Shown in pieces: positions 1 to 19,487 of a stretch of 63,932 nucleotides of DNA (the stretch's first letter is position 1; each line of letters starts with the position of its first letter). Source of the stretch: Lingula anatina. Lineage: Eukaryota; Brachiopoda; Lingulata; Lingulida; Lingulidae. The stretch lies in the NCBI RefSeq assembly GCF_001039355.2, contig NW_019775883.1, forward strand, positions 115,845-179,776, read 5' to 3'. Under the pieces are notes generated by a model that had not been told where the DNA came from, ran no database searches, and was given only the letters and a program-made list of their open reading frames with translations. Position numbers and translations under genes: made by a program.

Positions 1-303
1 GGGGGATAACAGTGACAGAAATGAGATCAATGGGAGCTTTTTCTCATCTCATTGCTGATTAAGTTTACTTTCTTACTCTTTGGCAGTGCAGAAATTTGCA
101 ATGCCCGGCTACAATTATCAGGGCTTTAATTTCAGAACTACTGAGTTATGATATTCACTTTTTATTTTAACAAAATTGCATCCAGTTTAGAGAGCAAATC
201 AAGCAAATGTTAGTAGACTAGTGTAAGTTAACTATGTGCCATCAGACCACCTATAGTTGATATGACAGTGATGCCAATGTTTTATATTGTATTATAATAT
301 CAG
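1..303 (+). other. COPA intron sequence at the left edge
   Basis: No exon is visible in this stretch. It is AT-rich and ends in an acceptor, AATATCAG, directly before the first COPA exon of the window at 304. It is therefore most likely the 3' part of a COPA intron. The earlier COPA exons, which encode the N-terminal WD40 repeats, lie outside the window. Confidence 0.7.
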
Positions 304-8618
<8,315 letters not shown>

Positions 8619-8830
8619 TGCTGATACAGTGATTGGGAAAAAAAATAAACAATAATGACACTGTGGTTAGGAGTTCAAAGCATTTGTTGAATCAGTCAAC
8701 ACACTATGAACTCTGACCGATGCTGATCTGACTGGTGAAGAAAAATTGGATCATATTTAATTTTATGACATTATGTGTACCACACATAACAAAATGGAAG
8801 TGAAGACTTCAATAAACTATTTCACCTACC
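8619..8830 (+). other. COPA 3' UTR with polyadenylation signal
   Basis: The sequence after the COPA stop codon contains AATAAA at 8811-8816. This is the first canonical polyadenylation hexamer with a plausible position. An earlier AAATAAAC at about 8643 is only 25 bases after the stop. Confidence 0.5.
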
Positions 8831-11455
8831 ATTTCAAAAACCTGTGAGCTGCCAGGCTAAGTGTTCTCTGCTTAATTGTCTTAATGTGTACTACACCACC
8901 TGGACATGTATGAAAATGGACAACTGGATAGAAGTGAAAATTTATGGACATCGGCGCAGGACAAAAGGACAGTTGTGGAAGTGGATCACAGAAAAATATT
9001 TTATGAATCCTGGAAAAAAAATACGCTTTTTTGTGGGACCGATATAGACTTTGTTAAGATAAAATAAGCATGGTTAAACAACATGTATGAACTATCACAG
9101 CCATTAATGGATGTAAATTTAATTTATGAAAAGATGACACTTTCTGTTGTTAAGAAAAGAGACATTACAGCTTAGATTAGAAGTGCAGATATTTTCTGCT
9201 AGGAGGTTTAAGAATTGATGGCTGATGATTTTCAGGGTGGGGAATGGACTTGGAGACTATTTAGTTAGCATAGGCAAATTTCATTGGAAACATACAAAAG
9301 AAAATAAAAACATATTTATTCAATCTTAAGAACTTCTGGACAGTTTTTTTTTTCAGTGTTTTTATTAAACCAGCATTCGAAGAATGTTGACAGCAAAGGA
9401 GTCTCTGTCTCCTTTAGAAAATCTCTTAAGAGTTACAATTCAAATAACTAGCACAAAGCCTTTTACTATGAAAATAGCACATCACTTCTAGCAATCATGC
9501 TTTCTCTATTCTTCTGAACTTGACATGATATATGCTATTTTGCCACGCTTTTGTTATCAAGTTACAAATCGTGACGGTAATGTTGAGGTGCTGCACACAA
9601 TTTATAGTGCCATATTATACGACCTAACAGGTCAAGAACTTGGATAACATGCATTTCTGTTTCAACTCCAAGTCCTCAAATTCTTCGCCCGGAATTTTAC
9701 TCAAGGGATGGGGAAGTATTGTACAAAATGTAATGTTTACAAAAACCAAAATTGGGGGATGGGGGGGGGGGGGGGCAGTGCCTGGGGCTACCTATACTTA
9801 GGGACCGTTCACATGGAAAGTCTGTTTTCTAAAAATCTATTTTCTATTCGCGGTATCTTGTGATCATGGAAGTAACTGGCTCGCGCTGCCAGTAATTACG
9901 CCGCGGGATATTCAGGACACAGACCGTGATTACAAGCTGCCGCGAATAGAAAATAGATTTTTAGAAAATAGACTTTCCATGTGTTCGGTCCCTTACACTC
10001 CCACCCCCACCTGTCTATCTAAGAGTTTGACAGTTGATGATACCCGTTTACGAGTCTGCACACCTCTCACCTTCATCTCATCCCATGTTAATTTTGTTTT
10101 AATGCTTGTAATTTTGTCGCATTCACACGTACTCTGATGGTTTCTAAAAACCTGAGGAGCAATACCCGTTGCTTTAGCCTGCTGCACTGTGTTAACAACA
10201 CCTTAATTAATAGACGTACACATTTTTGGGCACAGTACGCTTCATCATCATGCACCTAGCCACACAAGATAGACCAAAATAATGCGTGACATGAACGATA
10301 AGCTGTATTTCCCGAGGAGATAGAGGCCAATTGTCTTGGCGTTGTATGGGACTCGAGATGAATACTAGATCTAAACAGTGACACGTAGATAACGTGGTAC
10401 CCTCAAGTGTTGATGTTGTGCGTATGTTTAGGGATTTTTTCTATCTAAAGAGACCTTGATATATAAATAGAGGCACATAGAACTTACAACTGGTGTGGAC
10501 CCTACATCGATAAAGGCTTCTTACAGAATACCCAGAAACGACGACACCTGAGATGGCAGGATGATAGAAGACAGATAGTGTATCTTAAGAGGATTTTGCA
10601 CTTTTTGAGCGTAAGTATGATAACATAGAATTTTGCAAAGTTGTGTATGTGTGTAGGGGGGGGGGGGGGGGGGGCACAAACAAGGATAAAGGTTTCTTAC
10701 CCTTTCCCGCTTGGAAAAAAATGTGTGGGGGTGTACATCGGAGCCGGGGGAAGGTATGTTCCTTTTGTACCCCCCCCCCCCCCCAGATCCGCCACTAGGT
10801 ATAAAGGCCCCTATGCAAGCTACAGTCATAATGTGTGTAATTCATTCTTATTTAATAGCCTATGATTGAGCCCTGTATATACGTTGTTCATGTAGCATGT
10901 CATGTATTTGTTCTCTATGGCCCAACGTCATTATAAAGTTTATACGCTGCAATTCCTCCAGTAGGCCTACTCGTGCATCTTACGGTGGGGATTGGGGAGA
11001 TCACAGCATATGTTACGACTCACATGATATATACCCTCTACCAGTGTCACAGATTGATATTTCATAAGATATTCACAGATAGGTTCCTGGTTAATTCATG
11101 ACACGATTTTCTGCTGCAGTAATATGCACATAATGAATCTATGGTCCAGGTAAAGGGTACATGATATATGTACATTACCTGGGAGCTACAACCTATTTTT
11201 ATCAATTACTACACGCTGTTCTGTTAAAATGCTGTGCTTGTGAAGTGGAAAGCAGATAAAAACAAAAGACAGAGATAAAAAAGAAAAGCAAAGGGGGGCA
11301 GAGGAAAGGAGATGAAGGGAATATAACGGGATACAAGGCACCAAAACCATACCCCTGTAGCTCGTTTGCTAGTTCTTTTATTTTATTTTTAATTCGTTGA
11401 TGTACTTGCTTTTTCAATTTGTCGCACTATATAGGTCTATGTACTTTATACGAGG
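8831..11455. other. Intergenic region between COPA and the glycosyltransferase locus
   Basis: I see no supported gene here. The region holds a Harbinger-like MITE at 9801-9992. It also holds a G run at about 9760-9776, a G run at 10657-10674, and a C run near 10770-10786 followed by AGATCCGCCACT. That last motif resembles the end of hAT-like repeats often seen in invertebrates. Short open frames are low complexity. Confidence 0.6.
9801..9992. mobile_element. MITE 1, PIF/Harbinger-like, copy A (192 bp)
   Basis: The ends are inverted repeats of about 53 bp with roughly three mismatches. They begin GGGACCG and share the run ACATGGAAAGTCT. The element is flanked on both sides by TTA (9798-9800 and 9993-9995). 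A 3-bp TWA target duplication is typical of the PIF/Harbinger superfamily. There is no coding capacity. A shorter relative lies at 28597-28668. Confidence 0.8.
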
Positions 11456-11515
11456 ATGTTCTGTATGTCTAAAATGTTATGCCTGCCTTTCCCTTTTCAG
11501 TCATTTGCCCAAACC

Positions 11516-12382
11516 ATGAAGCTACTGTTCAAACTTTCTTTGGCAGCAATAGGTGTCGCTACCGTCTCTCTCATTTTCCTGTCCACCAGATATCAACTCG
11601 CGAGAAGGACAGACCTGAAAAATAACGAAAGCAGTTTTAATGAAGGAATAAACAGAAATTCTCAATATTATTCCACTACAGGCGTTCAAAAGGAGGATTT
11701 GGTTTTAAGTGAACGCGGGCTGTACGAATACAACAACAAACCTTTTATTTGGATATACTGGGAGGGACATCACCGCCCTGCCTATGTGGATCTCTGTCTG
11801 GAGACGCTTTCCTGTCACAATTTTAGAGATTTTAACGTAAAAGTCCTTAACGACACAGAGTTTATCAAAAGCGTAAAAACTGTGCACAAAGCTTACCAGT
11901 TTCTACGCATTCACCACCGCTCAGATTACTTCCGTGCTAAAATACTCCACACGTTTGGAGGTATCTACCTTGATATTGACACCATAGGAATGAAAAGTTA
12001 TAAAGAACTTGCGGCAAAACTCCCGGATGCCGACGTCGTTGGCGCGAGCTCTCGAGGGAATGTTGACAATCTTCACGTAGGAGACTTGGGTCCCATGAAA
12101 GCGGGGACAAAATTGACGACAGAATGGATGGCAAGGATAGATTTAATACTGGACTTACAGCTCAAGAACCTGCGACTTTATTCTGAGGGAAAACTAAAAG
12201 AATATCCCGTACAGTGGTCAGAGGTCGTTAATGGAGCCAAGCCTATTTTAGAACGCTTGGTAACTCAGAAAAAGATCAAATATTCAATGGTTGACGGACC
12301 CTCGACTTGGACGCAGTACGACGCGAACCAAATGATGGGCTCCGACGAAAATATAACTTCTAAACTTAAAGACACCGAAATT
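11516..12382 (+). CDS. DXD-type glycosyltransferase, copy 1, truncated by an assembly gap
   Basis: This is a type II membrane protein with a short cytosolic tail and a signal anchor at about residues 5-24. It has a luminal domain of the Gly_transf_sug/Caps_synth kind: IWIYWEG at residues 78-84, SDYFRAKIL at about 136-144, and GGIYLDIDT with the metal-binding DXD at 153-155. Such enzymes transfer a sugar from a nucleotide sugar in the Golgi. The acceptor is unknown. I start at ATG 11516, not at the upstream in-frame ATG 11456. The stretch between them contains CCCTTTTCAG at 11491-11500, which looks like a splice acceptor, and the protein from 11516 begins with the expected membrane anchor. The frame reaches residue 289 and stops at the gap. 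About 43 residues seen in copy 2 are missing. Confidence 0.75.
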
Positions 12383-12637
12383 NNNNNNNNNNNNNNNNNN
12401 NNNNNNNNNNNNNNNNNNNNNNNNNNNNNNNNNNNNNNNNNNNNNNNNNNNNNNNNNNNNNNNNNNNNNNNNNNNNNNNNNNNNNNNNNNNNNNNNNNNN
12501 NNNNNNNNNNNNNNNNNNNNNNNNNNNNNNNNNNNNNNNNNNNNNNNNNNNNNNNNNNNNNNNNNNNNNNNNNNNNNNNNNNNNNNNNNNNNNNNNNNNN
12601 NNNNNNNNNNNNNNNNNNNNNNNNNNNNNNNNNNNNN
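12383..12637. other. Assembly gap (255 N)
   Basis: A run of N separates the two glycosyltransferase copies. If the size is real, it leaves only about 120 bases between the end of copy 1 and the start of the duplicated unit of copy 2. Confidence 0.99.
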
Positions 12638-12697
12638 ATGTTCTGTATGTCTAAAATGTTATGCCTGCCTTTCCCTTTTCAGTCATTTGCACAAACC

Positions 12698-13696
12698 ATG
12701 AAGCTACTGTTCAAACTTTCTTTGGCAGCAATAGGTGTCGCTACCGTCTCTCTCATTTTCCTGTCCACCAGATATCAACTCGCGAGAAGGACAGACCTGA
12801 AAAATAACGAAAGCAGTTTTAATGAAGGAATAAACAGAAATTCTCAATATTATTCCACTACAGGCGTTCAAAAGGAGGATTTGGTTTTAAGTGAACGCGG
12901 GCTGTACGAATACAACAACAAACCTTTTATTTGGATATACTGGGAGGGACATCACCGCCCTGCCTATGTTGATCTCTGTCTGGAGACGCTTTCCTGTCAC
13001 AATTTTAGAGATTTTAACGTGAAAGTCCTCAATGACACAGAGTTTATCAAAAGCGTAAAAACTGTGCACAAAGCTTACCAGTTTCTACGCATTCACCACC
13101 GCTCAGATTACTTCCGTGCTAAAATACTCCACACGTTTGGAGGCGTCTACCTTGATATTGACACCATAGGAATGAAAAGTTATAAAGAACTTGCGGCAAA
13201 ACTCCCGGATGCTGACGTCGTTGGCGCGAGCTCTCGAGGGAATGTTGACAATCTTCACGTAGGAGACTTGGGCCCAATGAAAGCGGGGACAAAATTGACG
13301 ACAGAATGGATGGCAAGGATAGATTTAATACTGGACTTACAGCTCAAGAACCTGCGACTTTATTCTGAGGGAAAATTAAAAGAATATCCCGTACAGTGGT
13401 CAGAGATCGTTAATGGAGCCAAGCCTATTTTAGAACGCTTGGTAACTCAGAAAAAGATCAAATATTCAATGGTTGACGGACCCTCGACTTGGACGCAGTA
13501 CGACGCGAACCAAATGATGGGCTCCGACGAAAATATAACTTCTAAACTTAAAGACACCGAAATTCTTAGTTTAAACAATGCGTTGTATCCGCAGAATTTC
13601 AAGGAAATGGGAAGAGACGAAATACTTAAATCCAACATAGGAATCTCTCAACTGATAAAATATTCTCTGGAGAAATGCAAGCGAGGATTTTCATGA
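12698..13696 (+). CDS. DXD-type glycosyltransferase, copy 2, complete (332 residues)
   Basis: This is the same protein as copy 1, from ATG 12698 to the stop TGA at 13694-13696. It has the N-terminal membrane anchor, IWIYWEG, the SD-R-KIL helix and the DXD motif (YLDID). Over the 927 bases shared with copy 1 I count about 12 substitutions and no indels. Only two change residues: Ile/Val next to the DXD and Val/Ile later. The acceptor-like TTCCCTTTTCAG again lies just upstream. AATAAA signals follow at 13843 and 13888. The coding part is a single exon. I cannot name a specific enzyme. The closest description is a Golgi glycosyltransferase of the alpha-1,4-GalT/OCH1-like or Caps_synth superfamily. 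Confidence 0.8.
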   Translation: MKLLFKLSLAAIGVATVSLIFLSTRYQLARRTDLKNNESSFNEGINRNSQYYSTTGVQKEDLVLSERGLYEYNNKPFIWIYWEGHHRPAYVDLCLETLSCHNFRDFNVKVLNDTEFIKSVKTVHKAYQFLRIHHRSDYFRAKILHTFGGVYLDIDTIGMKSYKELAAKLPDADVVGASSRGNVDNLHVGDLGPMKAGTKLTTEWMARIDLILDLQLKNLRLYSEGKLKEYPVQWSEIVNGAKPILERLVTQKKIKYSMVDGPSTWTQYDANQMMGSDENITSKLKDTEILSLNNALYPQNFKEMGRDEILKSNIGISQLIKYSLEKCKRGFS

Positions 13697-15990
13697 TATT
13701 TAAAGTAAAGAAAAAAGCTAAAGAAACTTCTAGCCGTTTCTCCAAACATGATGATTCCATTTTACATTTTTATATAATTTATACCCTTTGTCCCATTCTT
13801 CGTGTTGCGTTCTTGTCCCAATATTATGTTTTCATAACGAAAAATAAAAATTATTTTTAAAAACAAATCTGCTTGTTGTTGGACATAAATAAACTATTTT
13901 TCCGGGAGGTTATACATGTACAATAACCCTTTTCAGTGCTAACTAGCGACCTGTGGAAATGAAAAAAAATGGCTCTGACTCTATAATACCAGCCTAGTAA
14001 GGATAACCTGTTCGCGGGCACTGGCAGGATTTTAATATTTCAGAATCACTCTCTCGGTTATTTTTCTTCGATGTCATCGGTTGTTTACGCAGGTGGTGTC
14101 TGTCGGGCCGCTTTGGAAAAAAATCATTCAAAAACGCAAACCATGTGGCTTTTAAAGTCTCAGAATCGTCCCTATTATTTAAATGATTGTGCAGTTAAAT
14201 CATGTATAATGCCGCTAGCTTCACTGTAGCTTTCTTTGGGGGGTTAGTTTCTTTACACTTTTCGAAAGTTCGTTTTTATTAGAAGCATCACGGACTCGCA
14301 ACTTTTATGCAGAAAATACCCTAAATTGGTGTGATGGTGTCCCGACTTTCAGTGCATGCTACTCGAGTCTCTTTTATATACTGAGAATTTTTCGCTTTGT
14401 CTGGTAATTATTGCACTCTACTAATTTCCATTACTTGACAGACATCTGCATCTGCGAGCGCGATATAACGAAGGGAAATCAAAGTCTAGAGGAAACATTA
14501 TTCAGACCTTTCTGTGATACTGTCTTTTTCTTGTTAAATGTTTTACTTCATCAAATTCTAATATCTATATCTCTTAACAATCAATCTTCGTGTATATATG
14601 TGTTTTCAGAGGTTTGCTCGAGGAGGTAAGAAGGGGTGGGAATGAAGGAGGCAGAGGGTGAAACGCTTTTTTTTTTTTTGCCATTCAGAAAATGAAGACG
14701 TACACGATAACAATGTGATCAACGGCTAAAGCATGTAGTCGGCTATCTTTGTGTGCCAATGGGGTAAAATATGTAATGTTTCTTCTCGGTTTATCATTAT
14801 GCCAAAGAGAATATATTTTGACAACATTTCTGTACTGAAAGAGAACTTTCACATCTTTGACGCCAGGCATGGTAAAATTATCGATTACAATTTTGTTTAG
14901 GGTCACAAACAATCCCAGAATTACACCGACCGTTGCGGAGCTTACGTGCATTGTTAGACAGGCTGCCAAAAGGACAGACATATCAAATTAAAAAAAAGAA
15001 CGAATAACTGTAGAAATGTATACGAAATAAATAGACCTGTGTTGGTTTGACTTGCCCTGTAGATAGCAAGCAGACTGACGACAGGCACTGACTACTGGCT
15101 CGTTATTATGGTGGCAATACGGTGTCAGTGATCATACGTATAAAATGTTGACAACGTGTGTATAACTTTCTATTCGTCTATATACACAGGACAGGAGAAA
15201 AAAGAAAGATAGTGATGCACAGATAATCAATTATGCAAGTATAGTTGTGGAAGAGTTTCGCAATAACAACAACAACAACAACAATAATAATAATAATAAT
15301 AATATGATTCAAAGAAAGTGGAGCAGGGAAAAAAGGAACAGGAACAATTAAAAATATTCCACACGTTTGCTGATAAACATGTGTCAAATCCTTGCAATTA
15401 AAAAATATTTTGCAATCCAGGAAAGAAAAAAAAAGAAACCGAAGAAAAAAATAAGCAGAAAATAAACGCCACTGGGAAGCTGTTAGGCGAAGTGTTTCCA
15501 CAGTGGCTGGTTTGTGTCAGGCATAAGATCTGAGACCACCCAGTGATTGTGGCGTTTCTCAGGTGAAGACACCTGGACCAGTGCTCGATAATCCACAAAT
15601 GCTGCGACCTCTCGTGTCAGCCCGTCACTACGAAAACATCACATATCTCCACATTGTCTGTTCCTCCAACCTATTTGGATGAGCTGCGAATGCAATGGAG
15701 TAGGCCATTGAAAAGTGGTAGCTCTGATATAATTAACTCACACACACGTGCGTACTCGGGGCTGAGGTTCACTCACCAGTATTATATAGAGTTGTGTTTT
15801 CCCTGCGATAGTTATAATGTTTTCCCAGATCGAATCAATGACGGACAACGAGTCCCAAGGAAAGTAGCTGCCAGGCGTTTTTTTGGGGGGGTTCTGCACG
15901 AAACGGGGTTTCTCAGTTTTGCCGTCTTGAACAAACTATTCCAGGAGGTCAAGCATATCTGGAGCTAGGGGTCATCGCCAAGAAGAAAGT
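13697..15990. other. Intergenic region upstream of ENPP6-like gene
   Basis: This contains the glycosyltransferase 3' UTR, an (AAC)n(AAT)n tract at about 15266-15303, and weak open frames on both strands. No conserved exon was recognised. The last 100 to 300 bases before 15991 should contain the promoter and 5' UTR of the ENPP6-like gene. Confidence 0.55.
14685..14981 (-). CDS. Orphan 98-residue open frame, hypothetical
   Basis: This frame starts with a hydrophobic N-terminus (MSVLLAACLT, then VGVILGLFV) and continues with a mixed polar region to a hydrophobic tail. It lies alone between the glycosyltransferase and ENPP6 loci. I recognise no family and see no flanking exons. A chance open frame is at least as likely as a gene. 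Confidence 0.12.
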   Translation of the reverse strand: MSVLLAACLTMHVSSATVGVILGLFVTLNKIVIDNFTMPGVKDVKVLFQYRNVVKIYSLWHNDKPRRNITYFTPLAHKDSRLHALAVDHIVIVYVFIF

Positions 15991-18900
15991 ATGCTGAAGC
16001 TGTCGTTCTTCCACTTCAGCCTCTGTGCAGCGTTAATAGGGCTGTTCGCGCGTGGCGGCGTAGCCCGCTCAGCTGTCAAAATTCGCCAAAAACTGCTCGT
16101 GTTTTTATTAGACGGTTTCCGCTGGGACTACGACGACCTCCCCGGACTGCGTGGGTTTCCTCGGATCAAGGAAAAGGGGGCATCGGCCACGTACTTGCGT
16201 CCTGTCTTCCCCTCCAGCTCCTACCCGAACTATCAGTCACTGGTAACAGGTAGGAGATAATTGTGGTGACAAATTCAGTGTCAGTGAATGGTGTTCACTT
16301 ACTGCTACTAATTAATTCTCCCTCTCTTCTGGATGCTCTATGTGGTAATCAGAATTCACAGCAGCCCTATAAACCGTTGTTCCGATGTTGCTTGTTGTCA
16401 TGCAGTTATGCGGAGCAAACTTTGACACTGATGCTACTAATTGTCGCTACAAACCATTATTCCTACTTCTAAAAACTTACTACTGTTGCCAACCTTATAA
16501 TACCGATATATGAATAACTTACTGTTACCAGTCCTATTGGTTTTACTCCAGTATTTATCAACACATGTCACCGCCGTTTCTTCCGCTCACATCAATTACA
16601 ATAATTTGCTCTACAGTTTGCAAGCACTTCCTACCTCACTATACAGAAAAAAAAAACGTTCCCATTCTTGCAGCGATTTCATGCCAAATTACTTGATATG
16701 ACGTCTGCAATGAGTCGACCTATTTTAAAACGAAATCGGCAAAGATTGTAAGACGATTCAGTAGCAGATCCAAACGCGGGCCAGATTGGAAAGTCATAAC
16801 CTGCCAAGCACATTGGTATGTTCCTGTCATCGGAAGTTCGTGTCAGACTCCGGTCACAGTAAATTAAACGAATTCGAAGAGAGTAAATGGACAGAAAAGT
16901 CACTCACACGGAACTTTTTATTTCTTTTTCATTCCTCTTTCTTTAAATCTAAACCAGACTTCGTTTTCTCACGTTTATCGTTAGCTGCAATTTAACGATG
17001 ACAAATTTGATGGCATTTTTTCTATAAAAATAATAATTATCATTTTACAACTCAATTAAATTTATAAAGACTTCTTGCATACATACATAAAAATATTTAT
17101 TTGTAAAAGTATGAAAAATTACAGTCAAATTCAAAATCTCAAAACAGAGCAATTCAATCCTATCAAGCAGGGGCAATGGTACTTCTCTCAGCGCTATATT
17201 ATAAGTTTATACAGCTCTACGAATACCAGTGCATATACCAGTTGGGCAGTGAAAATTTCTTTCGTTCTATCAAAATGTAGTAACCGGAAACGCGACTACG
17301 TGCACGCGTCAGAAAGTTTGGACTACTCGCAGGTCATTTCAAAGATCGTTAAATGTTATATTAAATTCGAAAGCTCTGCAGTTTGGACTTGGGTTACGAT
17401 AACTCAATCCTCTTCTTAAATGAGAGACGTAGTATTATATCGTATTCGATACCGGAGGGGTGGCGGAAGGGTAAACAATAATATCTTCCAGTATGAGATT
17501 AGAGTCATAAAAAAAGATGAAGAAATGTTTGATGTCTTCGTTTGTCCCCATCTGCGTTTCCTTGTCTAAAAAGATATCAGCTTTTACGAAGTCGGCCACT
17601 AAAACAGCGAGATTATTTAGCCTTTCTTGCAAAATATGCGAAGAAATCATGTTAGCATGGGGGGGGGGGGGGGGGTTGCCGTGGTGCCACTTGTCTTTTT
17701 TTATCTTGCAAACTTCACTGACCTGACACTAGAGTTGAACATATTGGCTAAAGTGAATCGACAGTAAATCTGACCCCGTGGAACATGTCAACTGTTTAAA
17801 AGGTAATTGCTTCACCCCTCAACTTTTACTTAAAAGAGAGAAAATTGAAATCGTGGAACCGTTCTCTCGTTCGCTGAATGCCCCGTTAATTAAATCATTG
17901 GTCCGTCTGCTGACCTCAAGTGTCCACTTTTAGTGCTGGTCGTTTAACCCAACACATTACAACAGAGGTTTATAACTCGTTCCTGATCTAAATCTTTTAT
18001 TTTTTCTAGTGGAAACGCCAAGTCAGCGACACAGAAAGAGGTTGACTTTTAGCTGTTCAAATATGTTCATTTTCGGAAAGTTTTTACATAGAACAAAATC
18101 AGAATTATTAAAAAGGATTTTAAGTATTCTGATTTTATTAATCATAGTGTTTATTGGTTCTAGTAATTTTTACCAAAATGTGCATTTAACAAAAATTGGG
18201 GAGACGAAAATGAAAGAAAGTTGTACTGAGCAAAACCATAAGCAATTTTCATTATCAGTTTGAACAAGATCTCTGTAGTTTACAAATGATGTGACATGAT
18301 TTTGAGATAAATAAGGATTGTCTAGAAAAAATGAAGAAGTTTTGAAACCACAAATTTCCAAAGATGCACCCAATATCTTTTTAGGTGCGCACTGGCGTTT
18401 CATTTCCCCTCTTGGTGCAGGATACCACGTCGCCTTCCCGAGCCACTTTACTATTGGTGTTCACTGTTTTGTAAAATTACTCATCTTTTTGCCATAAGCA
18501 TGCTGATCTGTAAGTTAGATTTCTCAACAGGTAGTTAAGAGGTGGAGCTTTCGTCTTTCATCTTTCCCCGGGAACAAAAGAGCATCGTTTTCCACTTGAC
18601 AATCATCCCCATGTAGTATTACCCACGAACAAAACGGCCTGCAACTGCACTAAGAGTCTCATTACGCACATAGACAATTAGACCCGAGTTTGCTAGACCT
18701 TTAAAAATGAGATCCAATATAAGATGTTTTTCTTTCTTGATACCCCGATAAAGAAGTTGAAAAATCACCACCCCTTCTGAAAAACTCATTTAAGTTCTTG
18801 ACGACCTTCGTCCAGATGCTGGTCGCGTATTTTGATATCATTTATGACTCATTTAAAGAGCATAACAGGAAAGGATTCAATTGACCGAGCTTTTCCGACT

Positions 18901-19093
18901 GACCGCATATGAAAATATAATTTACGGTTTCGAGTAGTTGAGTTTCATGCGCCCTGTTTTCACAACTGAAGAAATTCATGAATTTCCGCAATCCGCCTGC
19001 TTTCATATTAGACCTACAAAAACATGTTTTTGACCTAAAATTAATCTATTTGAAATTACGTTCATTCCATAAAACCTGAACTCATCTCCCTCA

Positions 19094-19150
<57 letters not shown>

Positions 19151-19432
19151 TGCTTTCTGATTATGTATTAGGACAATTGCATCTGATGAAATAAATAAAT
19201 GAATAAATTAATCAGGGCAAAGAACCCATAAAGAAGAGTAACAATTTTCGTTCCCTTGCCAGGTCTCTACGTTGAGAGTCACGGCTTGCTTGGAAACTAC
19301 GTGTACGACCCGAAATATGCCGAGTATTTCCGGATGGGTCGCTACCCTGCCCAGTACGAGTCACTGTGGTGGGAGGGTGGGGAGCCAGTGTGGATAACAG
19401 CTGAAAAACAGGTATGAATACTACACGTGCTT

Positions 19433-19487
<55 letters not shown>

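Noticed and set aside
11456-13696. A single 746-residue protein across the N gap
   Set aside because: The gap happens to keep frame. The two halves are the same domain, each with its own membrane anchor, so this is a duplication or assembly artefact and not a fusion.
15654-15968. A 104-residue plus-strand frame just before ENPP6
   Set aside because: No family resemblance, and it lies where the promoter and leader should be. It is more likely noncoding, although an upstream frame cannot be excluded.
18009-18263. An 84-residue frame with a hydrophobic stretch in ENPP6-like intron 1
   Set aside because: No homologue recognised and no consistent splice sites, so it is probably a chance frame.
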